The notes under the pieces: generated by a model
What the model saw: only the letters and a program-made list of their open reading frames with translations
Database searches by the model: none
Told to the model about the DNA's origin: nothing
Source of the DNA: Paraburkholderia bryophila
GTDB lineage: Bacteria; Pseudomonadota; Gammaproteobacteria; Burkholderiales; Burkholderiaceae
Direction: 5' to 3'
Assembly: GCF_003269035.1 (NCBI RefSeq)
Contig: NZ_QLTK01000016.1
Location: 1-64,000 of the forward strand
DNA: 64,000 nucleotides
Shown here: one piece after another, positions 16,402 to 24,677 of the stretch
Position numbering within the stretch: the stretch's first letter is position 1
Layout: each line of letters begins with the position of its first letter
Translations under genes and position numbers: made by a program

Positions 16402-17283
16402 ATGAACCAAGACCTCTTTCTGATCGGCGTGGACGGCGGCGGTAGCGGCACGCGTGTGGTGCTCGGCGACGCGTCCGGCCGTGAACTGGCACAGGCGGCA
16501 AGCGGGCCGTCGGGTCTGGGGCTGGGCGTCGAGCGCGCGTGGCAATCCATCGCGGCCGGTTGCGGTGAGGCATTCGCGAGCGCCGGGGTCGCGCTGGACT
16601 GGTCGCGCTGCGTGCTGGGTTGTGGTTTGGCGGGGGTCAATAATCGCGAATGGCTAGCCGCGTTTCGCGCACAGGCGCCCGCTGTTGCAGGGCTTGCGGT
16701 GGAAAGCGACGCCTACACCACACTACTGGGAGCGCACGGCGGCGCGCATGGCGTAATCGTCGCGTTGGGCACCGGCAGCGTCGCGGCTGCGCTCGACGGC
16801 GACGGCGAATGCCGGATCATTGGCGGCTTCGGCTATCCGTCGGGTGACGAAGCGAGCGGTGCGTGGCTCGGCCTGCGCGCCATCGTGCATGCGCAACAAT
16901 CGCTCGACGGACGTGTCCCCCGCGACGATCTCGCGCACGCGCTGCTCGCCCACACCGGCGCGCATGACCGGGATAGCCTGGTCGTCTGGCTTTGCGAGGC
17001 TAATCAGACCGCTTATGCGAGGCTCGCGCCGATCGTCATCGCGCATCGTGCGCATCCGTTCGCGGCGCGTTTGCTCGGGGAGGCCGGGGTGGAGGTGGGC
17101 AAGATGATCGCGGCGCTGGATTCCTCGGCAAGCTTGCCCGTTGCCTTGTGCGGCGGTTTGGGCGCGCCCTTGCGCGATTACGTGCCGCTGGCCTGTCAGT
17201 CAAGGTTGCGCGAACCGCTGGCCGACTCTGCGCATGGTGGATTGCAACTGGCGCAGCGCGAAGCCGAGCGAATTGCTGGCTGA
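16402..17283 (+). CDS. BadF/BadG-type ATPase, probable N-acetylglucosamine/glucosamine kinase
   Basis: Protein of 293 aa with the sugar-kinase/Hsp70 actin-like fold. The phosphate-1 loop is LIGVDGGGSGTRVVLGD, the phosphate-2 region is VIVALGTGSVAAALDGDG, and GGFGYPSGDEASGAWLGL matches the BadF family and eukaryotic-type GlcNAc kinases. The C-terminal adenosine motif is LPVALCGGLGAPL. The likely reaction is ATP-dependent phosphorylation of a free amino sugar in the cytoplasm. No sugar-transport genes adjoin it. The tandem octamer repeat begins 40 bases after its stop. Confidence 0.8.
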   Translation: MNQDLFLIGVDGGGSGTRVVLGDASGRELAQAASGPSGLGLGVERAWQSIAAGCGEAFASAGVALDWSRCVLGCGLAGVNNREWLAAFRAQAPAVAGLAVESDAYTTLLGAHGGAHGVIVALGTGSVAAALDGDGECRIIGGFGYPSGDEASGAWLGLRAIVHAQQSLDGRVPRDDLAHALLAHTGAHDRDSLVVWLCEANQTAYARLAPIVIAHRAHPFAARLLGEAGVEVGKMIAALDSSASLPVALCGGLGAPLRDYVPLACQSRLREPLADSAHGGLQLAQREAERIAG

Positions 17284-17322
17284 GTCGGCTGGGTGAGCGC
17301 GCCGGCCGAGTACGCTGCTGAG

Positions 17323-17458
17323 CAGGCAAACAGGCAAACAGGCAAACAGGCAAACAGGCAAACAGGCAAACAGGCAAACAGGCAAACAGGCAAACAGGCA
17401 AACAGGCAAACAGGCAAACAGGCAAACAGGCAAACAGGCAAACAGGCAAACAGGCCAA
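17323..17458. repeat. Tandem octamer repeat, 16 perfect copies plus one degenerate
   Basis: The unit CAGGCAAA repeats without error from 17323 to 17450, followed by the variant CAGGCCAA. The unit is not a multiple of three and lies in non-coding DNA between two plus-strand genes, so copy-number change would alter spacing before the gene at 17579, not its reading frame. It is a clear candidate for a variable-number tandem repeat. Confidence 0.97.
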
Positions 17459-17578
17459 CCGAGCGCACTAGCTGAACTCACCGACCACGTTTCGCTCGCC
17501 CCCAGCGAACGCCGCAGCCGCGACGTCGTCAGGCACCGGTAAAATACCCAGCTTCGACGCTGCCCGGTTGCTCACACC

Positions 17579-18400
17579 ATGTACAAAGTCATTGCCACGG
17601 ATCTCGACGGCACGCTGCTCAACGCAGATCATCAGGTAGACCCGTTCACGGTCGCCACCGTGCGCAAGCTGGAAAGTGACGGGCTGCACTTCGTGATCGC
17701 AAGCGGCCGCCACTACTGCGATGTCGCCGGCATTCGCGACGTGCTGGGCATCAGCCCGTATCTGATTACATCGAACGGCGCGCGCATTCACGCGCCGGAC
17801 AACACGGTGATTCACGCCGACGACCTCCCGCCGGCGATCGTGCAACGTCTGGTGCTGCCGGAGATCGTCGGCGAACACGGCCGCGTCATCGTCAACCTGT
17901 TCGCCGATCAAGCGTGGTTGATCGACCGCGACGCGCCGGATCTGTTGAAATTCCATCAGGATTCCGGCTTCACCTACAAAGTGACCGATCTGCCGAAACA
18001 CAACGGCGCGGATATCGCGAAGGCTCTCTACATCGGCGAACCTGCCGATCTCGCGCAAGTCGCAACGAACCTCGAGCGCGAATTCGGCGACGCGTTGTAT
18101 GTCACGTATTCGCTGCCGGATTGTCTGGAGGTGATGACATCGAACGTATCCAAAGGGCGAGCGTTGCAGATCGTGCTCGGGCGCCTCGGCGTCAATGCGG
18201 CAGAGTGTGTAGCGTTCGGCGACAACATGAACGACATCGACCTGCTGGAAACGGCGGGCCATCCGTTCATGATGAACAACGCCAACCCGGATCTCATCAC
18301 GCGCCTGCCGAACGTGCCGCGCATCGGCAACAATTTCGAGGCCGGCGTGGCGCATCATCTGCGCAAGCTGTTCTCGCTCGACGACGAGCTGATGTCCTGA
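17579..18400 (+). CDS. Cof-type HAD-IIB phosphatase
   Basis: Protein of 273 aa. HAD motif I is IATDLDGTLLNADH, motif II FVIASGRHY, the Lys of motif III is in MTSNVSKGRAL, and motif IV is AFGDNMNDIDLLETAG. The cap between motifs II and III is of the C2B type seen in Cof/YidA/YbiV sugar phosphatases. These cytoplasmic enzymes hydrolyse sugar phosphates or FMN-like substrates; the natural substrate here is unknown. It follows the octamer repeat by ~120 bases and ends in a strong hairpin. Confidence 0.88.
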   Translation: MYKVIATDLDGTLLNADHQVDPFTVATVRKLESDGLHFVIASGRHYCDVAGIRDVLGISPYLITSNGARIHAPDNTVIHADDLPPAIVQRLVLPEIVGEHGRVIVNLFADQAWLIDRDAPDLLKFHQDSGFTYKVTDLPKHNGADIAKALYIGEPADLAQVATNLEREFGDALYVTYSLPDCLEVMTSNVSKGRALQIVLGRLGVNAAECVAFGDNMNDIDLLETAGHPFMMNNANPDLITRLPNVPRIGNNFEAGVAHHLRKLFSLDDELMS

Positions 18401-18409
18401 GCTGAAATG

Positions 18410-18449
18410 AAACCGGCCCGGTTCCAGTTCGGTGGAAGCGGGCCGGTTT
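18410..18449 (+). terminator. Terminator of the Cof-type phosphatase gene
   Basis: AAACCGGCCCG ... CGGGCCGGTTT, with a second inner stem TTCCA/TGGAA. Confidence 0.8.
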
Positions 18450-18544
18450 GCGACGCAAGCCGCCATTTGAAAAAAAGCGGCGCACACCCAATCACCCAGC
18501 GCGTCGTGGCGCGCGTCAGCCGTCAGCGTTACTGTTCCGAATCA

Positions 18545-18847
18545 TCAGCCGTGCCAGCCACCGCGGTAACCGCCGCGATCGTCGTGGCCCCAACGGCGGT
18601 CGTTATGATCCCAGCCGCGCTCGTAACGATGGTCCTGGTGATAGTAGTCGCGGCGATCATAACGGTGGTCCCATCCGCCATTGCCGTAGTAGACCGGTTG
18701 CGGTGCCGCGTAAACCGGGGCGGGTTGTGCATAAACCGGCGCGCCGAGCGACAGGCCGATGTTCAGATCCGTATGCGCCTGAGCGACGCCGCATACGCCG
18801 ACCGCGAGTCCTGCGGCAACCAGCAAGTGAGTGACGATGCGTTTCAT
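18545..18847 (-). CDS. Small secreted Tyr/His/Arg/Gly-rich protein (PXPV-repeat type)
   Basis: Protein of 100 aa from ATG 18847, with AGGAGAA upstream. The first 24 residues are a signal peptide (MKRIVTHLLVAAGLAVGV, cut after AQA). The mature N-terminus has a short proline/valine run (PVYAQPAPVYAAPQPVYY), and the C-terminal half is rich in His, Asp, Tyr and Arg (DHRYDRRDYYHQDHRYERG). Proteins of this look are common and uncharacterised in Burkholderiales. Metal or polyanion binding by the His/Asp tail is possible but not shown. Confidence 0.75.
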   Translation of the reverse strand: MKRIVTHLLVAAGLAVGVCGVAQAHTDLNIGLSLGAPVYAQPAPVYAAPQPVYYGNGGWDHRYDRRDYYHQDHRYERGWDHNDRRWGHDDRGGYRGGWHG

Positions 18848-19133
18848 GTTGTTCTCCTGTGAGGCGACGAGTTGTTTGTCGCACAGGATCAATGTACGCA
18901 TGCCGGTCCGCGCTGACTGCGACGAGATGTTACGGACTGCAAGCATCTTCACAGGGTTGAAAGCTGGTTGAAGCCTGGTCCGCGGCCTGCCGCTCGGCAT
19001 GGCCGCTTCAACTAACCGGCTGTTCCATAAGCCGTTTCAGCGCGGTGGGGAATAAAAAACTAGGTTGGCGTAACGATTTTCCGGAAACCTGGCCGCCGTT
19101 CCCGTAATCACGACTTACATCTGTATTACCGAA

Positions 19134-19829
19134 TTAATCCGCCGCATTCGTGGCAGCCGCCGAAGCCGCCGCCGACGGCGCAGCCGGTAGCGCCGCGCAC
19201 GGGCAATCGGTAGAGCGTCCGTCGAGACCCTGGCGATCACGCTTGAAGCTCGCCTCTGCGACACCGTTCTGCCAGTTGAGGCGAACGATATAAATACTGT
19301 CGAAGTCGTCGCTTTTCCAGTTCGGAATATCGGCGGGATTGCCGCCGTGCGCGCTCAACATCTGCCGCAATAGCTTCACGATCAGCTTGTGTTCCCACGC
19401 AACGACGATCAGCTTGCCGCGATTGTCGGGACTCAAAAGCGCGGCGCCCAACTGGTCGATCTGTGCGAACCCGTACGGCGTTTGTACGGGCATCTGGAAC
19501 TGGATGGCCGTCGGCTCGATCGTCGCGAGTGGCCGGATGTAGTAGTAAGGGTGGCCGCTATCGTCTTTCTGCTGGCCTGGATCGGGCGCGTAGATCGCAT
19601 CCGGCTTGCCGAACTTGGCCGCAATCACCGCCGGCAAAGCCAGCGCCCGATTCAAGCCCTGGCAATTGAGTTGCCCGTAACCCGCTGCGGGTTTTTCACC
19701 GTGTCGCACGAACACGAGCGTTTCGGTATGGCTGTCTGCAGCATGCGCATTGGGTAGCGCCAGCGCGCCGGCACACAATCCGCCGATCGAGAGTGCGATG
19801 CCATGCAGGAATCCACGGAAACGGTTCAT
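19134..19829 (-). CDS. Secreted histidine-phosphatase-family protein
   Basis: Protein of 231 aa. I start at ATG 19829, which begins a signal peptide (MNRFRGFLHGIALSIGGL, cut after AHA); a GTG at 19862 would add 11 residues. The catalytic RHG motif is LVFVRHGEKPAAG, and LIVVAWEHKLI provides the second catalytic His. The domain is close to phosphoglycerate-mutase-like phosphatases, but the protein is exported. The last ~20 residues are Ala-rich and low-complexity. The substrate is unknown. Confidence 0.8.
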   Translation of the reverse strand: MNRFRGFLHGIALSIGGLCAGALALPNAHAADSHTETLVFVRHGEKPAAGYGQLNCQGLNRALALPAVIAAKFGKPDAIYAPDPGQQKDDSGHPYYYIRPLATIEPTAIQFQMPVQTPYGFAQIDQLGAALLSPDNRGKLIVVAWEHKLIVKLLRQMLSAHGGNPADIPNWKSDDFDSIYIVRLNWQNGVAEASFKRDRQGLDGRSTDCPCAALPAAPSAAASAAATNAAD

Positions 19830-19962
19830 CGGTAGTACCTGTGCGAGCTTGGGAAGTCGCACGATTCTAGCAGCGGACTTTCAGCGCGCCCGTCGACGAA
19901 TATCCAGTGGCATGCTTAGTCCACCTCGCGACCAGGCAAACCGAAGCAAAGCGAACCAAAGC

Positions 19963-19988
19963 GAAGCGGGCGCCTCGGCGCCCGCTTC
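19963..19988 (-). terminator. aqpZ terminator
   Basis: GAAGCGGGCGCC, two-base centre, GGCGCCCGCTTC, 28 bases beyond the aqpZ stop. Confidence 0.7.
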
Positions 19989-20015
19989 AACTGCTCGCTC
20001 TACCGCCTGCGCCGA

Positions 20016-20756
20016 TCAGTCGGCCGCCAGCGCCGCCGAATTGCCGCGCCGGCTTTCCGCGATCACCGGATACAGCACGCCTGCGATCACCGCGCCGAGG
20101 ATCGGCGCGACCCAGAACAACCAGAGTTGATCCATTGCCGCCCCGCCGACGAACAGCGCCGGTCCGGTGGAGCGCGCCGGATTGACCGACGTATTGGTGA
20201 CCGGAATCGAAATCAGATGGATCAGCGTCAGGCACAGGCCGATGGCGATCGGTGCGAAGCCGGCCGGCGCGCGCTTGTCCGTGGCACCGAGAATGACGAA
20301 CAGGAAGAAGCCGGTCATGACCACTTCGCAGATAAACGCCGCCACGAGCGAATAGTGGCCAGGCGAGCGCTCGCCATAGCCGTTGCTGGCAAAGCCACTG
20401 GCCACGAGATCGAAGCCGGGTTTGCCCGACGCGATCAACGACAATACCAGCGCGCCGAGCACCGCGCCGACTACTTGCGCGACGATATACGACAGCAGAT
20501 CACGAGCCGGAAAACGGCCGGCGACCGTCAAGCCGACGCTCACCGCCGGATTCAGATGGCAGCCGGAGATGTGGCCGATCGCATAAGCCATGGTCAACAC
20601 GGTCAAGCCGAACGCGAACGACACGCCCACGAAGCCAATGCCGAGACCATGAACGGGGCCGGCGAAGTTGGCGGCGAGAACGGCGCTCCCGCAGCCTCCG
20701 AGCACAAGCCAGAAGGTGCCGAAGAGTTCGGCGGCGAGACGTTTTGACAACGACAT
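20016..20756 (-). CDS. aqpZ: Aquaporin Z
   Basis: Protein of 246 aa from ATG 20756 (TAGGA nine bases upstream). Six membrane helices and two NPA loops are visible: SGCHLNPAVSVGL and NTSVNPARSTGPAL. The selectivity-filter Arg follows the second NPA, and a His is present in the fifth helix (LTLIHLISI), the water-selective AqpZ pattern. It conducts water across the inner membrane. The gene stands alone with its own terminator. Confidence 0.93.
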   Translation of the reverse strand: MSLSKRLAAELFGTFWLVLGGCGSAVLAANFAGPVHGLGIGFVGVSFAFGLTVLTMAYAIGHISGCHLNPAVSVGLTVAGRFPARDLLSYIVAQVVGAVLGALVLSLIASGKPGFDLVASGFASNGYGERSPGHYSLVAAFICEVVMTGFFLFVILGATDKRAPAGFAPIAIGLCLTLIHLISIPVTNTSVNPARSTGPALFVGGAAMDQLWLFWVAPILGAVIAGVLYPVIAESRRGNSAALAAD

Positions 20757-20994
20757 GATCGGTAATCCTAAAAAGAATGGCGCTTTACGCGGCACAGATG
20801 AGACACGCCGCAGTCAGAAGTTTGAACGCGCAATTCTAGGGAAGGACAGCTGGAATAGGTGTCAAGAATTGTCAAAAGTGGAGTCTGATTTACCTATTAT
20901 TGCCGGATAAAGATGGCGTTTTACAATTCATCGAAGCTTAATAATTATCAGAGGATATCTTCCTAAATCGGTATTATTGGCCATTGCGAATTTT

Positions 20995-21000
20995 TATAAT
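20995..21000 (+). promoter_or_regulatory. Probable -10 box of the H-NS-like gene
   Basis: TATAAT lies in a strongly AT-rich block (20880-21000), unlike the GC-rich surroundings. The -35 region is poor. Curved AT-rich promoters are common for hns-type genes, which often silence themselves. Confidence 0.4.
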
Positions 21001-21048
21001 TGCAGTTAGTCTGCGAGCGAATGAGTTCTAGAAAAGGGGAGAGCCGGA

Positions 21049-21351
21049 ATGTCACAATACGCAGATCTCAAGGCGCAGATCGCCAAATTACAGGCACAAG
21101 CGGAAGAAGCGCGCCGTACTGAAATTGACAATGTCGTCGCCGACATCCGCCAAAAGATCGCTGAATACGGTCTAAGCGCGCAAGACCTGGGCTTTGCGGT
21201 CGCCGCGCGGCGCGGGCGCCCGCCCAAGAAGGCGCCGTTGCCGGCGAAATACCAGGATCCCAAGTCGGGCAATACGTGGAGCGGCCGCGGCAAACCGCCT
21301 AAGTGGATTGCCGGCAAGAATCGCGAGCGTTTTCTGATTGGTGCGGCCTGA
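21049..21351 (+). CDS. H-NS-family nucleoid protein
   Basis: Protein of 100 aa. The N-terminal half is a coiled coil (MSQYADLKAQIAKLQAQAEE) for oligomerisation. The C-terminal DNA-binding region is AKYQDPKSGNTWSGRGKPPKWI, the H-NS/BpH3 motif, preceded by a basic linker (RRGRPPKKAP) with an AT-hook-like RGRPPK. It should bind AT-rich DNA and silence acquired genes. GGGGAGA precedes ATG 21049. Several paralogues are usual in this group, so a specific name is not given. Confidence 0.92.
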   Translation: MSQYADLKAQIAKLQAQAEEARRTEIDNVVADIRQKIAEYGLSAQDLGFAVAARRGRPPKKAPLPAKYQDPKSGNTWSGRGKPPKWIAGKNRERFLIGAA

Positions 21352-21421
21352 GTCTATAAGTAGCCGGACGAAAGCCAACTGAAGGTTAGTCGGCAATCGA
21401 GCTTATTGACCGCACGCGAAA

Positions 21422-21479
21422 CCGGTATGGGAGCGTATCCATACCGGCATTAAAAAAGCCGCCCTTGGGGGCGGCTTTT
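21422..21479 (+). terminator. Double hairpin terminator after the H-NS-like gene
   Basis: First stem CCGGTATGG/CCATACCGG (21422-21447). Second stem AAAAGCCGCCC/GGGCGGCTTTT with loop TTGG (21454-21479). Confidence 0.85.
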
Positions 21480-21674
21480 CTGCAAAGGAGGCGGGATAAC
21501 TCCGACTTTCCGCTCGCGCAAACGATTCACATGGAGAATTGACTGCCGGTTTGGCCAGTCAATCGGAAAATCGCACAAAGCCACCTACGCGTGCAAGGAC
21601 CACGCTTAAACGCCACTCGACACCTGGCCATAACACGCGTATCCCTCGCGATTCACTTCATTCAACCCGGCCGC

Positions 21675-22739
21675 TTAGCCCACCGCCACCTGACGCAGCA
21701 TCGGACGACGGGTCGCATCGATCAGTGCCGAATAGCCATCCACGTAGTTTCGCGCCATCGTTTTCGAACTGAACCGGCGTTCGAATTGTGCGCGAATCTC
21801 GGTACGCGACAGTTCGTCCAGACGTTGCAGCGCGGCCACCGCGCCTTGCACGTCTTCGACGATATAGCCCGTCACGCCGTGGTCGATCACTTCCGGCACC
21901 GAGCCGCGGTTGAACGCGATCACGGGTGTGCCGCAGGCCATCGACTCGATCATCACCAGACCGAACGGCTCCGACCAGTCGATCGGGAACAGCAACGCCT
22001 TGGCGCCGGACAGGAATTCGGGCTTCTGCGCCTCGTTGATCTCGCCGACGAATTCCACATGGGCCATCGACAGTAGCGGCTCGATCTCGCGCTTGAAGTA
22101 TTCCTGGTCGACCTTGTCCACCTTGGCGGCGATCTTCAGCGGCAAACCGCTTTGTGCAGCGATCTTGATGGCTGTATCGACGCGCTTCTCCGGGCAGATG
22201 CGGCCGAGGAACGCGAGGTATTCCGGCTTCTTGTGCGCCTGCGGTGTCAGCAATTGATCCGGCAGGCCGTGATAAATCGTGTTGAGCCAGTTCGCCTGCG
22301 GCAACGGCAGACGCTGCGAATCGGAGATCGACACCACCGGCACGTTGGAAAACGCGTCGAACACCGGTTGCAGTTCCGGCAAGTCGAGGCGGCCGTGCAG
22401 CGTGGTCACGAACGGGGTATCCATGGTCATGAACAGCGGGAACGGCATGTAGTCGAGGTGGAAGTGCAGCACGTCGAATTCATGCGCGACCTTGCGCACT
22501 TTTTCCATCATCAGCACATGCGGCGCCAACGCGTCGCGAATCGTCGGATCGAGGCGCAATGCGCGCGGCCAGCAGGCGTCGAGGTTGGCGGACGTGACCG
22601 AGTCGCCGCTGGCAAACAGCGTGACATCGTGGCCGAGGTCCACCAGCGCTTCGGTCAGGTACGACACGACGCGTTCGGTGCCTCCATACAACTTCGGCGG
22701 GACGGCTTCGTACAACGGCGCAATTTGGGCGATTCGCAT
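21675..22739 (-). CDS. Glycosyltransferase family 4
   Basis: Protein of 354 aa from ATG 22739, with TAGGAGA seven bases upstream. The N-terminal domain opens MRIAQIAPLYEAVPPKLYGG (acceptor-side GT4 pattern) and the C-terminal domain has FLGRICPEKRVDTAI and PIDWSEPFGLVMIESMACGTPVIAF, the EX7E-type donor-binding motif of GT-B retaining enzymes. The donor and acceptor sugars cannot be read from the sequence. It stands alone, divergent from flhDC, and may act in surface polysaccharide or small-glycan synthesis. Confidence 0.85.
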   Translation of the reverse strand: MRIAQIAPLYEAVPPKLYGGTERVVSYLTEALVDLGHDVTLFASGDSVTSANLDACWPRALRLDPTIRDALAPHVLMMEKVRKVAHEFDVLHFHLDYMPFPLFMTMDTPFVTTLHGRLDLPELQPVFDAFSNVPVVSISDSQRLPLPQANWLNTIYHGLPDQLLTPQAHKKPEYLAFLGRICPEKRVDTAIKIAAQSGLPLKIAAKVDKVDQEYFKREIEPLLSMAHVEFVGEINEAQKPEFLSGAKALLFPIDWSEPFGLVMIESMACGTPVIAFNRGSVPEVIDHGVTGYIVEDVQGAVAALQRLDELSRTEIRAQFERRFSSKTMARNYVDGYSALIDATRRPMLRQVAVG

Positions 22740-23085
22740 GCGTTTTCTCCTATTCAGAACGGCTTCGCACGCGGCGCTCGGGTCGAGCGAAGAGCGAATG
22801 CCTGTCGGACGGTTGGGCGCGGTAAGCCGCCGCCCGGGGGTGCTCCGAACTTGCATCGGGTAATCCCTTAGCGTTCATTATCGGGATCGGCCGAGCGAAT
22901 TCGAGTTATTTTTCAAACGCTTAATGTTGTTACAGCGCGAAACATGGTGCGTTACAGATCGGCTGGACTCTCACCGCAGATGTCCAGGCGGGGCAAGCGG
23001 AGCGGATTGAAACGCTGCGCAACCCTCAGCAAGGCGTGGGCCTGACGGCTGGAGCGCAATACCTACGCCACTGCGTAGGGACGCG

Positions 23086-23113
23086 TTGCGTTAAAGTGAA
23101 TTGGTCTTATAAT
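23086..23113 (+). promoter_or_regulatory. Candidate sigma-70 promoter of flhDC
   Basis: -35 TTGCGT, 16-base spacer, -10 TATAAT (perfect). Transcription would start near 23120, giving a leader of ~340 bases. Confidence 0.55.
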
Positions 23114-23263
23114 TCTTTTTCACCGCTGCAAAGGTGCGGATTTAGAGTCGCTCAAGGCTCACCATTCGATCCGCATTTGTCTCCAGGCGAGTATTCAAAG
23201 CGCATTGCAAAACGCAAATTGCGCGCATACCGCGCCAACTCACTTCCCCATGCGCGTCCCTTT

Positions 23264-23280
23264 GTAGGAATTATTCCTAC
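23264..23280. promoter_or_regulatory. Palindrome resembling an RcsB/BvgA-type operator
   Basis: GTAGGAAT-T-ATTCCTAC is a perfect inverted repeat. Each half contains the TTCCTA core used by NarL/FixJ-family regulators such as RcsB and BvgA, both known to repress flagellar master genes in other bacteria. The binding protein here is unknown. Confidence 0.5.
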
Positions 23281-23285
23281 ACGAA

Positions 23286-23303
23286 TGACGGATTTATCCG
23301 TCA
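23286..23303. promoter_or_regulatory. Second palindrome in the flhD leader
   Basis: TGACGGAT-TT-ATCCGTCA, perfect 8-bp arms, starting five bases after the first palindrome. It could be an operator or an RNA hairpin. Confidence 0.45.
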
Positions 23304-23456
23304 AGCAGGCAGGGTGTCTGTCCGATTTTCGTTCGCCCCCCCTTTCGACACAATGGCGCAAGACCAGAAACGAGCCGATTCGTGCGGTTTGGGTGCGCGC
23401 GTTCGAGCAAACGTTTCCGTAACGGCCTGACCAGCCAGATTTACCCCGGGGGAATC

Positions 23457-23777
23457 ATGAGCGCGACAAGCGAAATGCTCAATGAGATCAGAGAAGTCAA
23501 CCTGTCTTATCTCCTGCTAGCGCAGCGATTGCTGCGCGAAGACAAGCCGATGGGCATGTTTCGCATGGGGATTTCGGACCAGTTAGCCGACGTACTCGCC
23601 AGTTTGTCTCTGGCGCAGACCGTCAAGCTGGCGGCGTCCAATCAGGTGTTGTGCCGTTTCCGTTTCGACGACCATGCCGTGCTGTCCGCGCTCGCGGACA
23701 AAGGCAAAACCAGCGCCGTGGCTCAGGCGCATTCCGCGATCCTGATGGCTAGCCAGCCGGTCGAGCAACTCGGCTAA
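23457..23777 (+). CDS. flhD: Flagellar transcriptional activator FlhD
   Basis: Protein of 106 aa from ATG 23457 (GGGGGAA just upstream); the longer frame to 23382 is not supported. MLNEIREVNLSYLLLAQRLLREDK and GISDQLADVLASLSLAQTVKLA match FlhD. FlhD pairs with FlhC as the hetero-hexameric master activator of class II flagellar genes. It is followed by flhC after 51 bases. Confidence 0.94.
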   Translation: MSATSEMLNEIREVNLSYLLLAQRLLREDKPMGMFRMGISDQLADVLASLSLAQTVKLAASNQVLCRFRFDDHAVLSALADKGKTSAVAQAHSAILMASQPVEQLG

Positions 23778-23828
23778 TGGCAGCTCGCATGGCAAACAAA
23801 GCGATCAGGACGGGAGATCGGCACGCGG

Positions 23829-24407
23829 ATGGCCTATAAAAGTGTGGTGCTCGAAGTCAGGGAAATCACCTTGGCCATCGAACTGATCGAACTGGGCGCG
23901 CGCTTGCAATTGCTGGAAGCAGAAACCAGTCTGTCGCGCGACCGGCTCATCAAGTTATACAAGGAATTGAAAGGCGTGTCCCCGCCCAAGGGCATGCTGC
24001 CGTTTTCGACCGACTGGTTCATGACCTGGCAGCCGAACTTTCACTCCTCGCTGTTCTACAACATCTACCGTTTCATGGCCGGCCACGGCGGTTGCCAGAC
24101 GATCCAGTCGATCGTGAAAAGCTACCGGCTGTATCTGGAACATGTTCAGTTGCACGACGACGAACCCGTGCTCAGCCTCACGCGCGCGTGGACGCTGGTG
24201 CGCTTCTTCGATTCCGGCATGCTGCAAATGACCGCCTGCTGCCGTTGCGGTGGACATTTTGTCGCGCATGCGCACGATCCGCAGCATGCATTCGTCTGCG
24301 GCCTGTGCCAGCCGCCGTCGCGGGCCGGTAAGACAAAGAAATTCGCCGACGCAAAGAAATTTGCCGACGCTCGCGCCCGCGAGAACCTTGCCGCGCTCGA
24401 AGCCTGA
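23829..24407 (+). CDS. flhC: Flagellar transcriptional activator FlhC
   Basis: Protein of 192 aa, the standard length. N-terminal AIELIELGARLQLLEAETSL and the central PFSTDWFMTWQPNFHSSLFY are FlhC signatures. The zinc site is the Cys cluster in TACCRCGGHFVAH and FVCGLCQPP. With FlhD it recognises class II promoters and recruits sigma-70 polymerase. It is translated with flhD from one operon and is followed by a GC-rich hairpin. Confidence 0.95.
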   Translation: MAYKSVVLEVREITLAIELIELGARLQLLEAETSLSRDRLIKLYKELKGVSPPKGMLPFSTDWFMTWQPNFHSSLFYNIYRFMAGHGGCQTIQSIVKSYRLYLEHVQLHDDEPVLSLTRAWTLVRFFDSGMLQMTACCRCGGHFVAHAHDPQHAFVCGLCQPPSRAGKTKKFADAKKFADARARENLAALEA

Positions 24408-24422
24408 GCCGTGACGGCTAAG

Positions 24423-24450
24423 GGCGGCCGACACAGCCACCCCGGCCGCC
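24423..24450 (+). terminator. Possible flhDC terminator
   Basis: GGCGGCCG, 12-base loop, CGGCCGCC, 16 bases after the flhC stop; no T run. Confidence 0.45.
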
Positions 24451-24605
24451 ACACCCGCCATGGCCGCCCGCCGCAAGCCGACGCACTGCGCGCCGGCCGC
24501 CTTCCCATCCGGCGGCCCCTCCGGTCCGCCCGTCCCGCGCCAGCCCTTACCGGCTCTGGCGCACCCGCCTCTGGTTTACACCCGAGCGACGAGCCGCTTT
24601 TCCAC

Positions 24606-24632
24606 CAAAGTTTTCTGCTGCGTTGCCGTAAA
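24606..24632 (+). promoter_or_regulatory. Sigma-28 promoter of motA and the che operon
   Basis: CAAAGTTT, 11 bases, GCCGTAAA: 13 of 16 consensus matches, 46 bases before the motA start. Confidence 0.8.
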
Positions 24633-24677
24633 CCAGATTAACGACGGTCACCGTCGCTTCTTTGTGAGGGCTCGGCA

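Larger units (their letters stand above)
22857..23456. other. Long flhDC upstream region
   Basis: About 600 bases without a convincing gene; an open frame at 23036-23422 has atypical composition and no ribosome site. The region holds one sigma-70-like promoter (23086-23113) and two adjacent perfect palindromes (23264-23280, 23286-23303), so most of it is likely the regulatory region and leader of the flagellar master operon. Confidence 0.65.

Noticed and set aside
17036..17468. Minus-strand frames encoding repeated FACLPVCL and plus-strand frame with TGKQANRQ
   Set aside because: These are translations of the 8-bp tandem repeat in all three frames, not proteins.
23036..23422. 128-codon frame in the flhDC upstream region
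   Set aside because: It lacks a ribosome site and has mixed composition; the palindromes and promoter explain the region better.
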